A stretch of 64,000 nucleotides of DNA from Hydractinia symbiolongicarpus (Eukaryota; Cnidaria; Hydrozoa; Anthoathecata; Hydractiniidae): NCBI RefSeq assembly GCF_029227915.1, contig NC_079882.1:29998001-30062000 (forward strand), written 5' to 3'. Below, one piece after another: positions 21,822 through 31,261 of the stretch (position 1 is its first letter; the number at the start of each line of letters is the position of its first letter). The notes under the pieces are model-generated. The model ran no database searches. It was not told the origin of the DNA and saw only the letters and a list, made by a program, of their open reading frames with translations. Position numbers and translations under genes: made by a program.

Positions 21822-22990
21822 TTATGACTGTATCCATTTGCGCTTACTTTCTTCTTTCCTCTCCTGTTTGTCACTGACTACGCCGTTGGCACGATTCAGT
21901 AATGAAGATATGACACTTTCTTTGCAAGATTTCTGATGGTTTGATTCGAAGTTAAGGTACTGGTCAGTGTGTGTTGGTTTACGATAAACTGAAACTGAAA
22001 TGAAAGCATTCTTGCGTTTGACCAATGGAACTCTTCTAGATGAGATCTTTTGATTATGGCGAATACGTCGTCAACAAATCTTTTCCAAACCTTTGGACTT
22101 CTGTCTGATATTTCTGCGACTACTCATGATGCAGGCCTCCCATGGCAACTCCGTCTGTTTGAGTGTAGAAGTTCTTATTAAACAGATTCCATGTTTTGGT
22201 TAGAACTTCGACCAGACGCAGAAATTCCGGTACTGGAATGTTCGTCTTTGCACCGAATGCAGCATCGTTTTCGATAAGGTATTTAATGATGTTTAAGGTG
22301 TCTTTTATGGGAACATTTGTGAAGAGTGATGTGACATCAAATGATACCATGCATTCGTCGTCTGCTATCTTTATTCCTCTGATGTATTCCGAAAATTCTC
22401 TTCAACTCCATTAAGATGTTCCTCGCTTCTCGTTTGATGACTTTTGTAGGATCTTTCTTGAGAAGTTTGTAAGGCCCGTTGTTGATGTGTTCGTTGCACT
22501 TGTCGATGTATTCAGGTGTATTCATGATAACCGTTGTTCTCTTCTTGTCTGCGGGTAGGATTATGATATCTTTGTCCTTCTTTAGATTCTTCAATGACAG
22601 TCTTTCAGATTTTTGCAAATTGTCCTTTGGTGTTTTGCATTTCTGTAGCGTGAAGCTTACTTTAACTCTTACTGTGTCTGCCTCTTCTTTTGGTAGATCT
22701 TTAATTGCCTCTTCCACTTTCGCAACTAATTCTTTCTTTGGAATTGAAGCTGGTGCCATACAGAAATTCATTCCTTTTGATAGAAGGTTTGTTTCTTCTG
22801 TCGTGAGTTGTCTGTTGGAGAGATTGACAATCCATTTGCTCTTGCTTATGCCTGTTTGAGTCTCATCAGTGAATCATTGATTTTGTTGAACTTTTTAAGG
22901 TGTCTGTCTTTAACCGATCTCATTTCTTTTTCATACACGCTATCGTGAACATTCTTTAAACCTGTTTATATTGGTCGATGAAAAGTCTTG
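21822..22990 (-). pseudogene. Penelope-like reverse transcriptase, broken
   Basis: Fragments in order on the - strand are: SKWIVNLSNRQLTTEETNLL and NFCMAPASIPKKELVAKVEE (about 22,860-22,700), KKDKDIIILPADKKRTTVIM, KCNEHINNGPYKLLKKDPTK, then after a shift MVSFDVTSLFTNVPIKDTL (22,350) with FYTQTDGVAMGG, and finally SVYRKPTHTDQYLNFESNHQ in frame 22025-21822. They match the N-terminal, palm A/B and later RT regions of Penelope elements. The segment with the YxDD catalytic box (about 22,030-22,130) is not in an open frame. Confidence 0.75.
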
Positions 22991-23275
22991 ATTTGATGGT
23001 GTTGTCAAGATCAAGTATTTGGCGATGTAGGGTGTTACGTGTTACGTGATTTAGGTGGATTCTTTCTTGTAACAACTAGCGGCTTGCGCGCTGTAAGATT
23101 CTCTTACTTCTTTCAGTCTTTACTCTGCAGGTAAGTCGAAGACCTTTAGGTGTTATTCGTTGTGAAGACAACGTAGAGAAAACCGAAGATGGTTAGAGTA
23201 TCGTGCGTATTTTATTCTTGATTTCTCTAGCGATCTGACTTCTGCCAAGATGGATTCTCCATATTGCTGTTTGAT

Positions 23276-23525
23276 ATTATTGAAGATATTATTTCGGTTT
23301 GTCTATTCAGTATTCATATAACTGTGGATTTTATGAATTTCGATCCTTTGAAATTATATAAATACATGCTCAACATCATTTTACTTTGTCCGATGATGGG
23401 AGAAGGATCTCCCAAAACGTCGCCTACTAAACCAGCAGTATTGAACTATCATGTTCAAGAAATGATAAACTTTCCACAGTTATATGAATACTGAACAGAC
23501 AAACCGAAATAATATTTTCAATAAT
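23276..23525. repeat. 49-bp inverted repeats flanking the right Penelope terminal copy
   Basis: 23,276-23,328 and 23,473-23,525 are inverted copies (CCACAGTTATATGAATACTG, then AGACAAACCGAAATAATAT) with only two differences. Between them lies the ~145-base inverted terminal copy, so the right end forms a large potential hairpin. Confidence 0.8.
23380..23435 (+). ncRNA. Hammerhead-ribozyme-like motif, inverted copy (right)
   Basis: The same arrangement as the left terminal repeat but on the + strand: CCGATGA, GGGAG-loop-CTCCC hairpin, AAAAC (one base off GAAAC), GTC. It shares the U-to-C change in the first core box with the left copy, so the change predates the duplication of the repeat or is family-typical. 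Confidence 0.3.
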
Positions 23526-23535
23526 AAATATTATT

Positions 23536-23768
23536 TCACAAATTAAGTCACAATAAAACACTAATCACTAACTTAATTTTTTACCGTCTAATTCCCATAA
23601 CTCGGTTATATGCATTCCTCTACAGCATTTACACTCCTTACAAGTACTCATTTTGATGCAAACACCACATTTGCACCAGATACAATTAATTTTGTTCTGT
23701 CAGTGACTCACCCGACAGAGAACAATAGAATTAGCCAATCAAAAAGCGCGGCCAGAAAAATCGTTTCA
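23536..23768. other. Intergenic stretch
   Basis: No feature recognised. Confidence 0.45.
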
Positions 23769-23836
23769 GACCCAGCGTAATTTTTCCCACCTTAACTACT
23801 CCGATTTCCCGGTGGTAAGAAAAATTACGCTGGGTC
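23769..23836. mobile_element. Short fold-back MITE (GACCCAGCGTAATTTTT arms)
   Basis: Perfect 17-base inverted arms, GACCCAGCGTAATTTTT at 23769-23785 and its complement at 23820-23836, surround 34 bases. No coding capacity. Confidence 0.65.
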
Positions 23837-23845
23837 TCCTGGCTA

Positions 23846-24135
23846 GAACATGATGGTGACATTTTGTCATGTTATTTCAATTTAGATTTTTTGCCACCTA
23901 AACGTCAATTGGTCCAAAAATTGAAATTTTCATTTTCGGCAAAATTTGGCACAGTTAACAAAAAAAGTATGCTGAATATGATGGTGACGTCAAAATGTTG
24001 ATTTTTTGTAACCTAAAAGTTATTTTGGGTCAAAATTGGTCCAAAAATTAAAAATACATCATTTCAAAAAAAATTTGGCACAGTTAACGAAATAATCATG
24101 CTAGTGAGATCAAAATGTTGATTTTTCATTTTTTA
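23846..24135. repeat. About 125-bp tandem repeat, 2.3 copies
   Basis: ATGATGGTGAC, GATTTTTTG, TTGGTCCAAAAATT and TTTGGCACAGTTAAC recur in the same order at about 23,850, 23,975 and, partly, 24,098. Copies are diverged. Confidence 0.65.
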
Positions 24136-24969
24136 ACTTCATCCCTGAGAAGGAGCCATCTCATCTAAGTGGTAACAAGATGCAGCATGCTAACAATTTG
24201 ATAGCAATTTTGACAAAAATTGGCTCAAGGTATAGAAAAAGTATGTAAGGTAAAGTAGAAAAATGGAGATAAAGCCATTTTGAATTAGCAGAGAAATTTT
24301 TAACTAATTTTTAAACAATTTATCGGTTTTAGATGTTGCAAAACAGAGAATCTTTACCGATCATTCTACCGTTTCAAATATAAAGACTTCGAAAATATGA
24401 AAAGTATTTTGAGCAAAAGAATTTAGTGTTAAGTTAAAACGATATTTTAAAAGTCATGCACTTATGATATACAGTTGAGAATTGGTCTGAAAGGATCTTA
24501 GGTGTAACATTTAACTTTATACATAGGGATCAATATTTTTCATATGTAAACACCAACGTTTAAATGAATGTCTGGCTCAAGATATTACAAGCGAAAACCC
24601 AAGTGCAATTGTTTTTAATAGGTAGTTATTGTTGATGAGCGAGTTATCTTTACTTAGTTAGCGAACAATTTAGAATTTCAATTGCATATTTCATTGCGAG
24701 GTTTAAGATAGAGACCTTGCTAATGAATTTTTCAATACCAAGGTATACATATAAACGACTATTCATCTTTAAGCGAAAAAAATACACAGATTACCTTATT
24801 TATATTTTTTCTACATTTCAAATTTATTTTCTTTTATGACGGAGAGGCTAAAAAATATTTGAAAGTCTCTTGGAGCAAAAGTCCAACGTTCTTTACATTT
24901 TTGTTAGATTTCAATTCCTATTACAGACGTGGTAATATTAATTAATTAATAGCTGTTACATGTTGCTAT
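24136..24969. other. Flank to the left of the Polinton/satellite end
   Basis: No gene supported. If the Polinton terminal repeat is longer than I can recognise, its diverged outer part may extend into this stretch. Confidence 0.4.
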
Positions 24970-25492
24970 CAATTAACCGTGGAAAATGATTTATTGATCT
25001 TAATTTTTAAATAAAAAGCTACCGCAGGGCTCAATTTCTCTGCGGAGTTCAAGCAGTTAGAATAATGATATTTCTCCCATTTGAAAGGCCTCATTTATCA
25101 CACTAATTACGCCAATCTTAAAAATCATTTTACTCGCCTCCCACGATCTATCGTTCCACAATTAAAAGTAATCAACGCTAGTAACATCGAAAGATTAGCG
25201 TAAAAATTAATGTAGGTACGAATATGTGGGGCAACTGTTGTAACACAAACAGTCTGGTGCCAGTAAAAAGCCAATGAAATGTAGTTTTTGAAGCTGATTT
25301 GATTTCTTCAGCGCGCATTAAATGCTAGGACTTGTACCACAGTGAAAAATGACTTATTTATCTTCATTTCTATACTAAGCGCTAGCAGGGCGACCAATCT
25401 TGTTGCGGAGTTCAAGAAGCCATTCATAGTTTGGGAGAATGTTATTTTTGGCATCGAAAAGATCTCAAATAACACACTTATTACCCCAAACT
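24970..25492 (-). repeat. Diverged ~372-bp satellite monomer in inverted orientation
   Basis: Read on the - strand this is one full and one partial copy of the monomer that fills the right side of the window. Shared blocks are TTCAAG next to GCGGAG/CGCTGAG, CTCATTTATCACA, GGTACGAATATGTG, CAACTGTTGTAAC, GTCAATGAAATGTAG-like CCAATGAAATGTAGTTTTTG, TTTCTTCAGCGCGC, CCACAGTGAAAAATGACTTA and AAGCGCTA. The spacing between GCGGAGTTCAAG copies (25,036 and 25,405) is about 369 bases, one monomer. It is clearly more diverged than monomers in the main array. It lies about 150 bases upstream of the first Polinton ORF. Confidence 0.85.
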
Positions 25493-25503
25493 TGGCATAT
25501 ATA

Positions 25504-25570
25504 GGGTAATTCCCCTTATTCATTTGCCATAGGATAGGGAAATTCCCCAAGGGAAATTCCCCAAGGGAAA
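25504..25570. promoter_or_regulatory. Cluster of GGGAAATTCCCC palindromes (NF-kappaB-site-like)
   Basis: GGGAAATTCCCC occurs at 25537-25548 and again at 25551-25562, followed by a half copy; GGGTAATTCCCC is at 25504-25515. The perfect palindrome matches the general kappaB form GGGRNNYYCC. They lie between the satellite-like terminal repeat and the first Polinton ORF, where a promoter would be expected. Binding is not shown; a 14-base tandem repeat is a neutral explanation. Confidence 0.35.
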
Positions 25571-25648
25571 TAACTGTGTTAGTCGAGCATGAATGAAATC
25601 CTCCGACGATGTTAAAATCTATACAATAAAGAAATGGATTCATAAACC

Positions 25649-25999
25649 ATAAAGCAATTACGAGATATCGCAAAAGGTCGTGGACATAGGGGGTATTACA
25701 AGCTACGCAAGGCCGAATTGATTTCTTTATTGGATGTACCACAATACGCCCCGAGACCACCTAAAAGGCTTCCAGTTACGGGGGATGTACCACATTACGC
25801 TTGGAGGCCACCCAAGAGGGTTCCGGTTAAACTTATATCGCCGGAGGCCATTGATATATTTGAGACCCAAGAGATGTTGAATAATCGATCGATCGTGAAA
25901 ACCAAGATGCGGGGATGTTATAACTGGCTGGTTGATGCTGTCCCCAAACCTATAAGGGAGGGGGTTAAAATACCTATGCAGCCTTTAAACGTAAGGTGA
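25649..25999 (+). pseudogene. SAP-like N-terminal segment of the Polinton polymerase gene
   Basis: The frame opens after a stop at about 25,644 and closes with TGA at 25997-25999; it has no in-frame ATG near its start (ATA stands where a start would fit). The first 25 residues (KQLRDIAKGRGHRGYYKLRK, then AELISLL) resemble a SAP/Rho-N-like helix-extension-helix that binds nucleic acid. Two Pro-rich repeats follow (VPQYAPRPPKRLP and VPHYAWRPPKRVP), then YNWLVDAVPKPIRE. In related elements this segment leads directly into the polymerase, and the next frame begins with matching sequence before this stop, so a frameshift probably split one gene. Relatedness of the tail to the polymerase gene is from family knowledge. 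Confidence 0.6.
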
Positions 26000-26010
26000 T
26001 GGGGCTCTAA

Positions 26011-29000
26011 AACGGGGCAGCCGGCGCGAAACCTACACTGCATGATGAGGTGGAAAAAGAGGCTGAGGAAGACTATCTTGAAGATATCCAAAATTTATAT
26101 GAACAGCCGGGGCAAGATTTTACCCCCCAGGAACATAAGCATGCTCACCATAGGACCTTCCGAAGTTTTCGTATTCCCGGTATAGGAGGAGCGAACGTCG
26201 ACGGGTATATCGGGATGGTGCAACCAAACGTGAAAAGCTTGGTTGAGGGGGAGGTAGAAGATATGGGATCGGCAAAGATACAGCTGTCACTATGGATCAT
26301 GTGGAGGAAGCCAAAAAATATAGAGGGGGCTAATGGTGGGGAGTACATCGAGGTGAAAAAGGTCTTCCATAGCAATATGGCCTCAGTATTTCAGGGATGC
26401 GACGTGGATGACGTGCTGGATAGGATGCTTTCCCAGGTTAAAACACATGTGGAAAATCCAGCGTTACCCCAAAGTGGCTTCACAATATTTAAAATCCTAT
26501 ACCTCGACGTAGACTTCCACAAGCTACGCTTGGCAAGAGGCTCATCGTGCATCTCTCTACCCAAATGGGTAGCATCCAAGAAGGCTGTCATTAACCCAGT
26601 GAATGAGGATGATGAGTGTTTCAAATGGGCCATTATATCATCTCTACATCATGAGAAGATAGGGAAGAGCCCAAACAGAATATCCCAGATGAAACCCTAC
26701 GTAGGTCATCATAACTGGGATGGTATAGAGTACCCAACAAGTATCAAAAGCATCTACAAATTTGAGGCGAATAACCCTGACATTGCGGTGAATGTCCTAT
26801 ACATAACGTGAAAGAGGATCAACATCCTACGTCGATCGGTACACAACGGACGTACCAAGGTGGTGACTTTATTGTACATCACGGATGATAAAAAGAATCA
26901 CTATGCGGCAGTCAAAAGTCTATCGAGGCTACTGGGCAAGGAGATCTCAAAGAATAGGAACCCAATGCATTTTTGCTTAAACTGTCTACAAGGCTTTCCA
27001 ACAATTGAATCGAGAGATAAGCATTATAGGTACTGCATCGCTCACGAGGCAGTTACGATCACAATGCCAACAGAGTCTAAAAAATGGCTATACTATAGAG
27101 ATGGCCAGCAGCAATTCAAGGTACCCTTTGCCATCTATGCAGATTTAGAGAGTCTGCTAGTCCCGGTAGAAGATGCAAGGGACACCAAGACCAAAAGGCT
27201 AAGCAAGCATGTACCATCCGGTTGGTGCACATATAGTACCTTTGCCTATGGGGATGTACCGGACCCCCTGAAAGTCTATAGGGGCGAGAAATGCGTTATC
27301 CGCTTCGTGAACCACCTGGAGGATGAGGTAAAAAGACTATATAATACATACCCTCATGACCAAACTAACAGAGGTCCTAAAAAGGGAATATGACGAGGCC
27401 ACGCACTGTCATATCTGCCTAAAACCCTTTGATAACTATGAGAATAATCGTAAGGTCATGGACCACTACCACTATACAGGTCTATATCTCTATAATATGC
27501 AACCTCAAGTACAAGATACCCGGCCACATCCCGGTCATCTTCCACAAATTATCGGGTTATGATGCTCACCTGTTTATCCGGGAACTGGGCGAGAAGTGCA
27601 ACACCCAGGACATTGGGTGCATAGCTGAGAACAAGGAGATATATATCAGCTTCAACGTGAAAATCAAGATACCCCTTGGAGGTATGGGATATGGCGATGG
27701 TGAGAAGTAGAAGACAATCGAAATCAGATTCATCGATAGCGATATATGGCATCATCACTGGACAAATTGGCAAGCAATCTCATTGGTACAAACGCCGCAG
27801 GTATGAAATGTAAGCAGTGTGCCTTGAATTCCAGAGTATAGACGTCGGGTATATGGCAAGTTTTTGGTGCAAAAATTGCGACTCGAGTACCACGAAGCAG
27901 CTTAATCAAGATCGGGTAAGGACAAATGTACCATCCATGGCACATTTCAACGATAAAGATGATGTATTCAGGCTAATGCTTCGAAAGGTCGTGTATCCGT
28001 ATGAGTACATGGATGGATGGCATCGATTCGAGGAGCTGGAACTACCTCCCAAGAAGGCCTTCTATAGCAAGCTGAATATGAAGGGCATCAGCGACAGGGA
28101 CTATGCATACGCAAAAGAGGTATGGAATGTTATTACTCCAGATGGCGATGATGTTACCATGGGAGACTATCACGATATCTACCTGACCATAGACGTCCTG
28201 CTATTGGCCGACGTCTTCGAGACATTTCGAGGCGTCTGCCTGGACAAATACAGCCTTGACTCCGCACATTTTTACAGCGCACCCGGATTGGCCTGGAAGG
28301 CAGCCCTGAAATTTACAGGTATAAGGCTGGAGCTCCTTACCGATCCCGACATGCTCCTCATGTTCGAGAAGGGTATTAGAGGAGATATAGTCCAGACCGT
28401 ACATCGATATGCCAAAGCAAATAATAAGTATATGGGGGAGCAGTATAATCCTAATGAGGAGTCCTCCTACATTTAATACCTCGATGCAAACAATTTGTAT
28501 GGCTGGGCAACGAGGCAGGATCTACCAACGGAAGGGTTCAAATGGGTTCAGAATGTTGATGCATTCACCGAAAGGCGGATCGGGAAGCTCGTTGAGGATA
28601 ATAGGCATGGGTACATCTTAGAGGTAGATATAGACTACCCAAGGGAGCTACATGATAAACACAACGAGTTGCCGTTTCTACCCGAACGCAAGATGGTGCA
28701 TAAGGTTGAGAAGCTCGTCCCAAATCTGGGTGATAAACGTCGATATGTGGTGCATATCAGAGCCCTTCATGAGGCTATAAAACATGGACTTGAGCTCAAG
28801 AAGGTGGATAGGGTGATCCGATTTAACTAGAAGGCATGGCTAAAGGGATATATAGATCACAACACGAGGTTGAGAACGGCTGCCAAAAAGGAGTTCGAGA
28901 AGGACTTTTACAAGTTGATGAATTTGAGGGTGTTTGGCAAGACCATGGAAAATATTCGAAACCACCGTAACATCCAGCTAGTCACAAACGAGGAGAAGCA

Positions 29001-29574
29001 CACGAAACTGATGTATGAATTCCATTACAATTACATGCAGCCACTGTGCGGTAGCAAGCTCCAACTCTGTTACATGGACACGGACAGCTTCGTTTACCAT
29101 ATCAAGACATGTGATTTCTACAAGGGTATAGCCAACGACGTTGAAGCACGCTTTGATACAAGTGCCTATAATCCTGATGATGGAAGGCCTCTACCCATAG
29201 GGAAAAACAAGAAGGTGGTGGGATTGATTAAGGATGAGCTGGGTGGTAAAATAATGACCGAGTTCATTACGTTGAGGGCCAAGGCATACGCCTATAAGAG
29301 CCTTACCAAGGAAGGCGGTGATCGAAAAGCGAAAGACGTCAAGAGGTGTGTCACTAAGAAATCTATAAACTTCGATGACTATCAACGATGTCTGGAGGAG
29401 AGCGTTGACATATACCAAAGCCAGATCCTGATACAAAACAAGGGCCATAAGGTCTATACCAAAGAAGTATTGAAGTTGGCACTCAACAGGGCAGACGATA
29501 AACGTATCGTACAACCCGATCAAATTTCAACACTTGCCAGAGGACATTACCGCCTAGCGTCTACAGGGGAATAA
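26011..29574 (+). pseudogene. Protein-primed family B DNA polymerase, broken
   Basis: Most of the gene stays in one frame, closing at TAA 29572-29574. That frame is broken by TGA 26809-26811, TAA 28474-28476 and TAG 28828-28830. Between about 27,360 and 27,820 the reading passes through two other frames, with a further stop at 27,708. Order: family-typical N-terminal region (26,050-26,810), a CX2C...HX4C-like finger (27,000), exonuclease motif YADLESL (27,136), a CHIC/H-rich segment (27,405), exonuclease II SGYDAH (27,553), exonuclease III near IYLTIDVLLLADVF (28,175), polymerase motif A YLDANNLYG (28,477), KDFYKLMN...FGKTMENIRN (28,903-28,960) and motif C YMDTDSF (29,071). It would have copied the element DNA. 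Polinton or adintovirus-like origin cannot be separated here. Confidence 0.85.
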
Positions 29575-29576
29575 AA

Positions 29577-29997
29577 ATGAAAATGTGTTTTTATATTGCG
29601 GTAATTCTACCGTATGCCCTGATTGCCTACATATTTTTTCGATATCGACTACTAATAAAGATATCGTCCGATATTGCACAAGTATTCGACAATGCCTCTG
29701 CGGAATATGATCATGTAGAGAAAACTAGGCGTCAAATTTTAAAGGAGGCCCTACACAAAGACAAGTGGCATCTCCTGCCCAAAAAATGTACCGAGGGGTT
29801 TGTCGACAAGGCTCCAGATGAGGCCATCGACAAGGTACATGCCGAGTACCTTCAACGTGAACTTCAAGAAAAGGGGGAGAAAACAGCTAGGGCACTGTCA
29901 ACGCATGTTATCAGCCTCTATGCTAGCATGATTGGGTCGTGTTGCTGCTGGCAAGAGACTTGCTGAATGGAACCGAAAGAACAAGGTCGACTTATAG
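29577..29997 (+). pseudogene. Small single-pass membrane ORF of the Polinton, frameshifted
   Basis: The ATG lies two bases after the polymerase stop. Residues about 4-24 are one hydrophobic span (FYIAVILPYALIAYIFF), followed by a charged helical region (SAEYDHVEKTRRQILKEALH, then DKWHLLPKKC). The starting frame runs to 29966, but from about 29,935 a different frame gives a more protein-like end (GRVAAGKRLAEWNRKNK) with TAG at 29995-29997, so a frameshift near 29,925-29,940 is likely. Function unknown; a membrane-anchored accessory protein is the most that can be said. Confidence 0.5.
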
Positions 29998-30263
29998 AAG
30001 AACGTGGGGAAAAGGTGCTTCACAAGATGATCAGGAACCTGTCGCGGGTCCTCACAAGTCAACTGATGTATACCTTTATGGTGTAGGTAAGCTTGCCGTG
30101 CTTGGTCGGCGTATGGTATAAATTTGGCAGGGTTGGTAAAAATAGCGGAGAAACCCACAAATCAACCCCCGAACCTCAACGAAAGGTCAATGCTCATCCT
30201 GATTTTTTTAAAATGCTCTTGTAATAAATGACGACAGCAAGCAACATTAGTCCGAAGGAAACA
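29998..30263 (+). other. Residual coding-like stretch
   Basis: One + strand frame gives a hydrophobic-then-basic fragment around GVWYKFGRVGK (30,097-30,145) ending at TAA near 30,224. No start or homologue recognised; probably a decayed small ORF. Confidence 0.3.
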
Positions 30264-30481
30264 ATGGTTATTGACTCCTTATGGGCATCAGTCAGGCTGG
30301 TATCATATACAATCCTCATAGCCATGGGTGCGAAGAAGGCCCTAGGATTTTCTAGACCTGGGGCAAAGATGGACTGGAGGACGGCCTGAAGCTCGCTGGC
30401 TATATGACGGCAGCGATCTTATTCGACGAGTACGCGATCAAGCAGGGATGGTATAAGAAATCATTGATACCTCCAAAATAG
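30264..30481 (+). pseudogene. Small two-span membrane ORF, frameshifted
   Basis: The ATG at 30264 begins a frame with a hydrophobic span (SVRLVSYTILIAMGAKKALG) that stops at TGA about 30,388. An overlapping frame continues with a second span and basic end (LKLAGYMTAAILFDEYAI, then KQGWYKKSLIPPK) to TAG 30479-30481. Together they look like one ~70-residue protein with a single frameshift near 30,365. Unrecognised family. Confidence 0.45.
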
Positions 30482-30494
30482 AGCGTTTGATAAC

Positions 30495-30528
30495 ATTTTA
30501 TATTTGCCTTAAGAGGCAAATATAAAAT
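30495..30528. repeat. Perfect 15-bp stem hairpin
   Basis: ATTTTATATTTGCCT at 30495-30509 and its exact complement at 30514-30528 enclose TAAG. It sits between the membrane ORF and the first Cys-pair ORF, and its right arm overlaps the likely start region of that ORF. No downstream U-run, and a bacterial-type terminator is not expected here. Confidence 0.85.
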
Positions 30529-30892
30529 AGACGAAAAGACCAAAGAGTGCCATAAATGTTTAAAATCTCTACCCCTAAGCCAGTTCAAGTCAAAAGGCAA
30601 AGGGCAAACTACAAAAAGTTGCATTTCCTGCCTGGATCTTATTAGGGTATCAAAAGGTACGGCGAAACGTCGCATCTATATGCAACCCCTATATGAGCTA
30701 ATAATTCTGTTACAGGATCATATTAAGACCCAATTTAACGAAGGCTATACCTGGGAGAATTATGAAACGCATGTGAATAATAGAGTACGTTTCAGATACG
30801 ATGAAACATTCTATCGCCCGATACTTGATGACGTCACTACTGCATTGCGAAAGGCACAGAATGCCATAACATACGGTGATCAGATGCTGTAA
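30527..30892 (+). pseudogene. Small Cys-pair (zinc-ribbon-like) ORF, start lost
   Basis: The frame is open from 30,494 to TAA 30890-30892. Its first part has CHKC, a basic spacer ending in KSKGKGQTTKSC, and CISC, two CX2C pairs spaced like a small zinc ribbon. A less conserved acidic/aromatic C-terminal half follows (YTWENYETHVNNRVRFRYDE). No in-frame ATG precedes the Cys pairs; ATA at 30527 sits where the paralogue downstream has ATG, followed by Asp in both. The first ATG (30680) would remove both Cys pairs. It is a tandem paralogue of the next ORF. Confidence 0.5.
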
Positions 30893-30910
30893 GCTGAAAT
30901 ATGTGTTGGA

Positions 30911-31261
30911 ATGGCCACCGGAAACAATAAAATGGACATCAAATGTTGTAGAGTATGTAAACAGCTATTGCCCTTGCACAAATTAAAAATCAGGGGTAAT
31001 AGCCGAACAAAAAGCTGCTTAGGTTGTCTCGATAAAGCTAAGGCTAAGCGGCGTATAAAATGCGAGGACCCTGTTATTGAACAAAAGGTAGACATTCTTG
31101 CCACTGATAGCGAAATTAGAGACATTCAGCAGGATGAATATTACCTGCTTTTGTATACCTTATTGACACACAAAATCATACCCCGGTACATCGAACTCAT
31201 CGAAGCACCCCCGGGAGCCAGGGAAAGGAATTGCTTGTTGAAATATTTCGCAAGGTACTGA
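30911..31261 (+). CDS. Small Cys-pair (zinc-ribbon-like) protein of the Polinton, intact
   Basis: Up to 116 residues from ATG 30911; an in-frame ATG at 30932 (MDIKCCRVC) aligns better with the neighbouring paralogue's start. CRVC and CLGC, about 22 residues apart and joined by a basic stretch (KIRGNSRTKS), form a likely zinc-binding pair of knuckles, followed by KAKAKRR. The C-terminal half is acidic then hydrophobic (YYLLLYTLLTHKIIPRYIEL). It is the only Polinton ORF here without a break and ends about 30 bases before the first satellite monomer. A nucleic-acid-binding accessory role is plausible, not shown. Confidence 0.5.
   Translation: MATGNNKMDIKCCRVCKQLLPLHKLKIRGNSRTKSCLGCLDKAKAKRRIKCEDPVIEQKVDILATDSEIRDIQQDEYYLLLYTLLTHKIIPRYIELIEAPPGARERNCLLKYFARY

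Larger units (their letters stand above)
21061..23522 (-). mobile_element. Penelope-like retroelement (RT plus GIY-YIG), decayed
   Basis: RT and GIY-YIG endonuclease remnants lie on the - strand in Penelope order (RT first). The outer 140-150 bases are inverted copies of each other: 21,063-21,205 and 23,332-23,478 share CTGTGGAAA, TTATCATTTCTTGAACATGA, GTAGGCGACGTTT and GAGCATGTATTTATATAA-type blocks, with a short insert in the right copy. A 12-base direct repeat AATAAATATTAT at 21049-21060 and 23523-23534 is a candidate target duplication, though AT-rich. Multiple stops and shifts make it non-functional. Confidence 0.8.

Noticed and set aside
26011-29574. Stop-codon reassignment to explain the three in-frame stops of the polymerase
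   Set aside because: All three stop types occur, frameshifts are also present, and the ankyrin and PGAP2-like genes use ordinary stops.
30495-30528. Rho-independent terminator
   Set aside because: AT-rich stem without a downstream U-run, and the context is eukaryotic.
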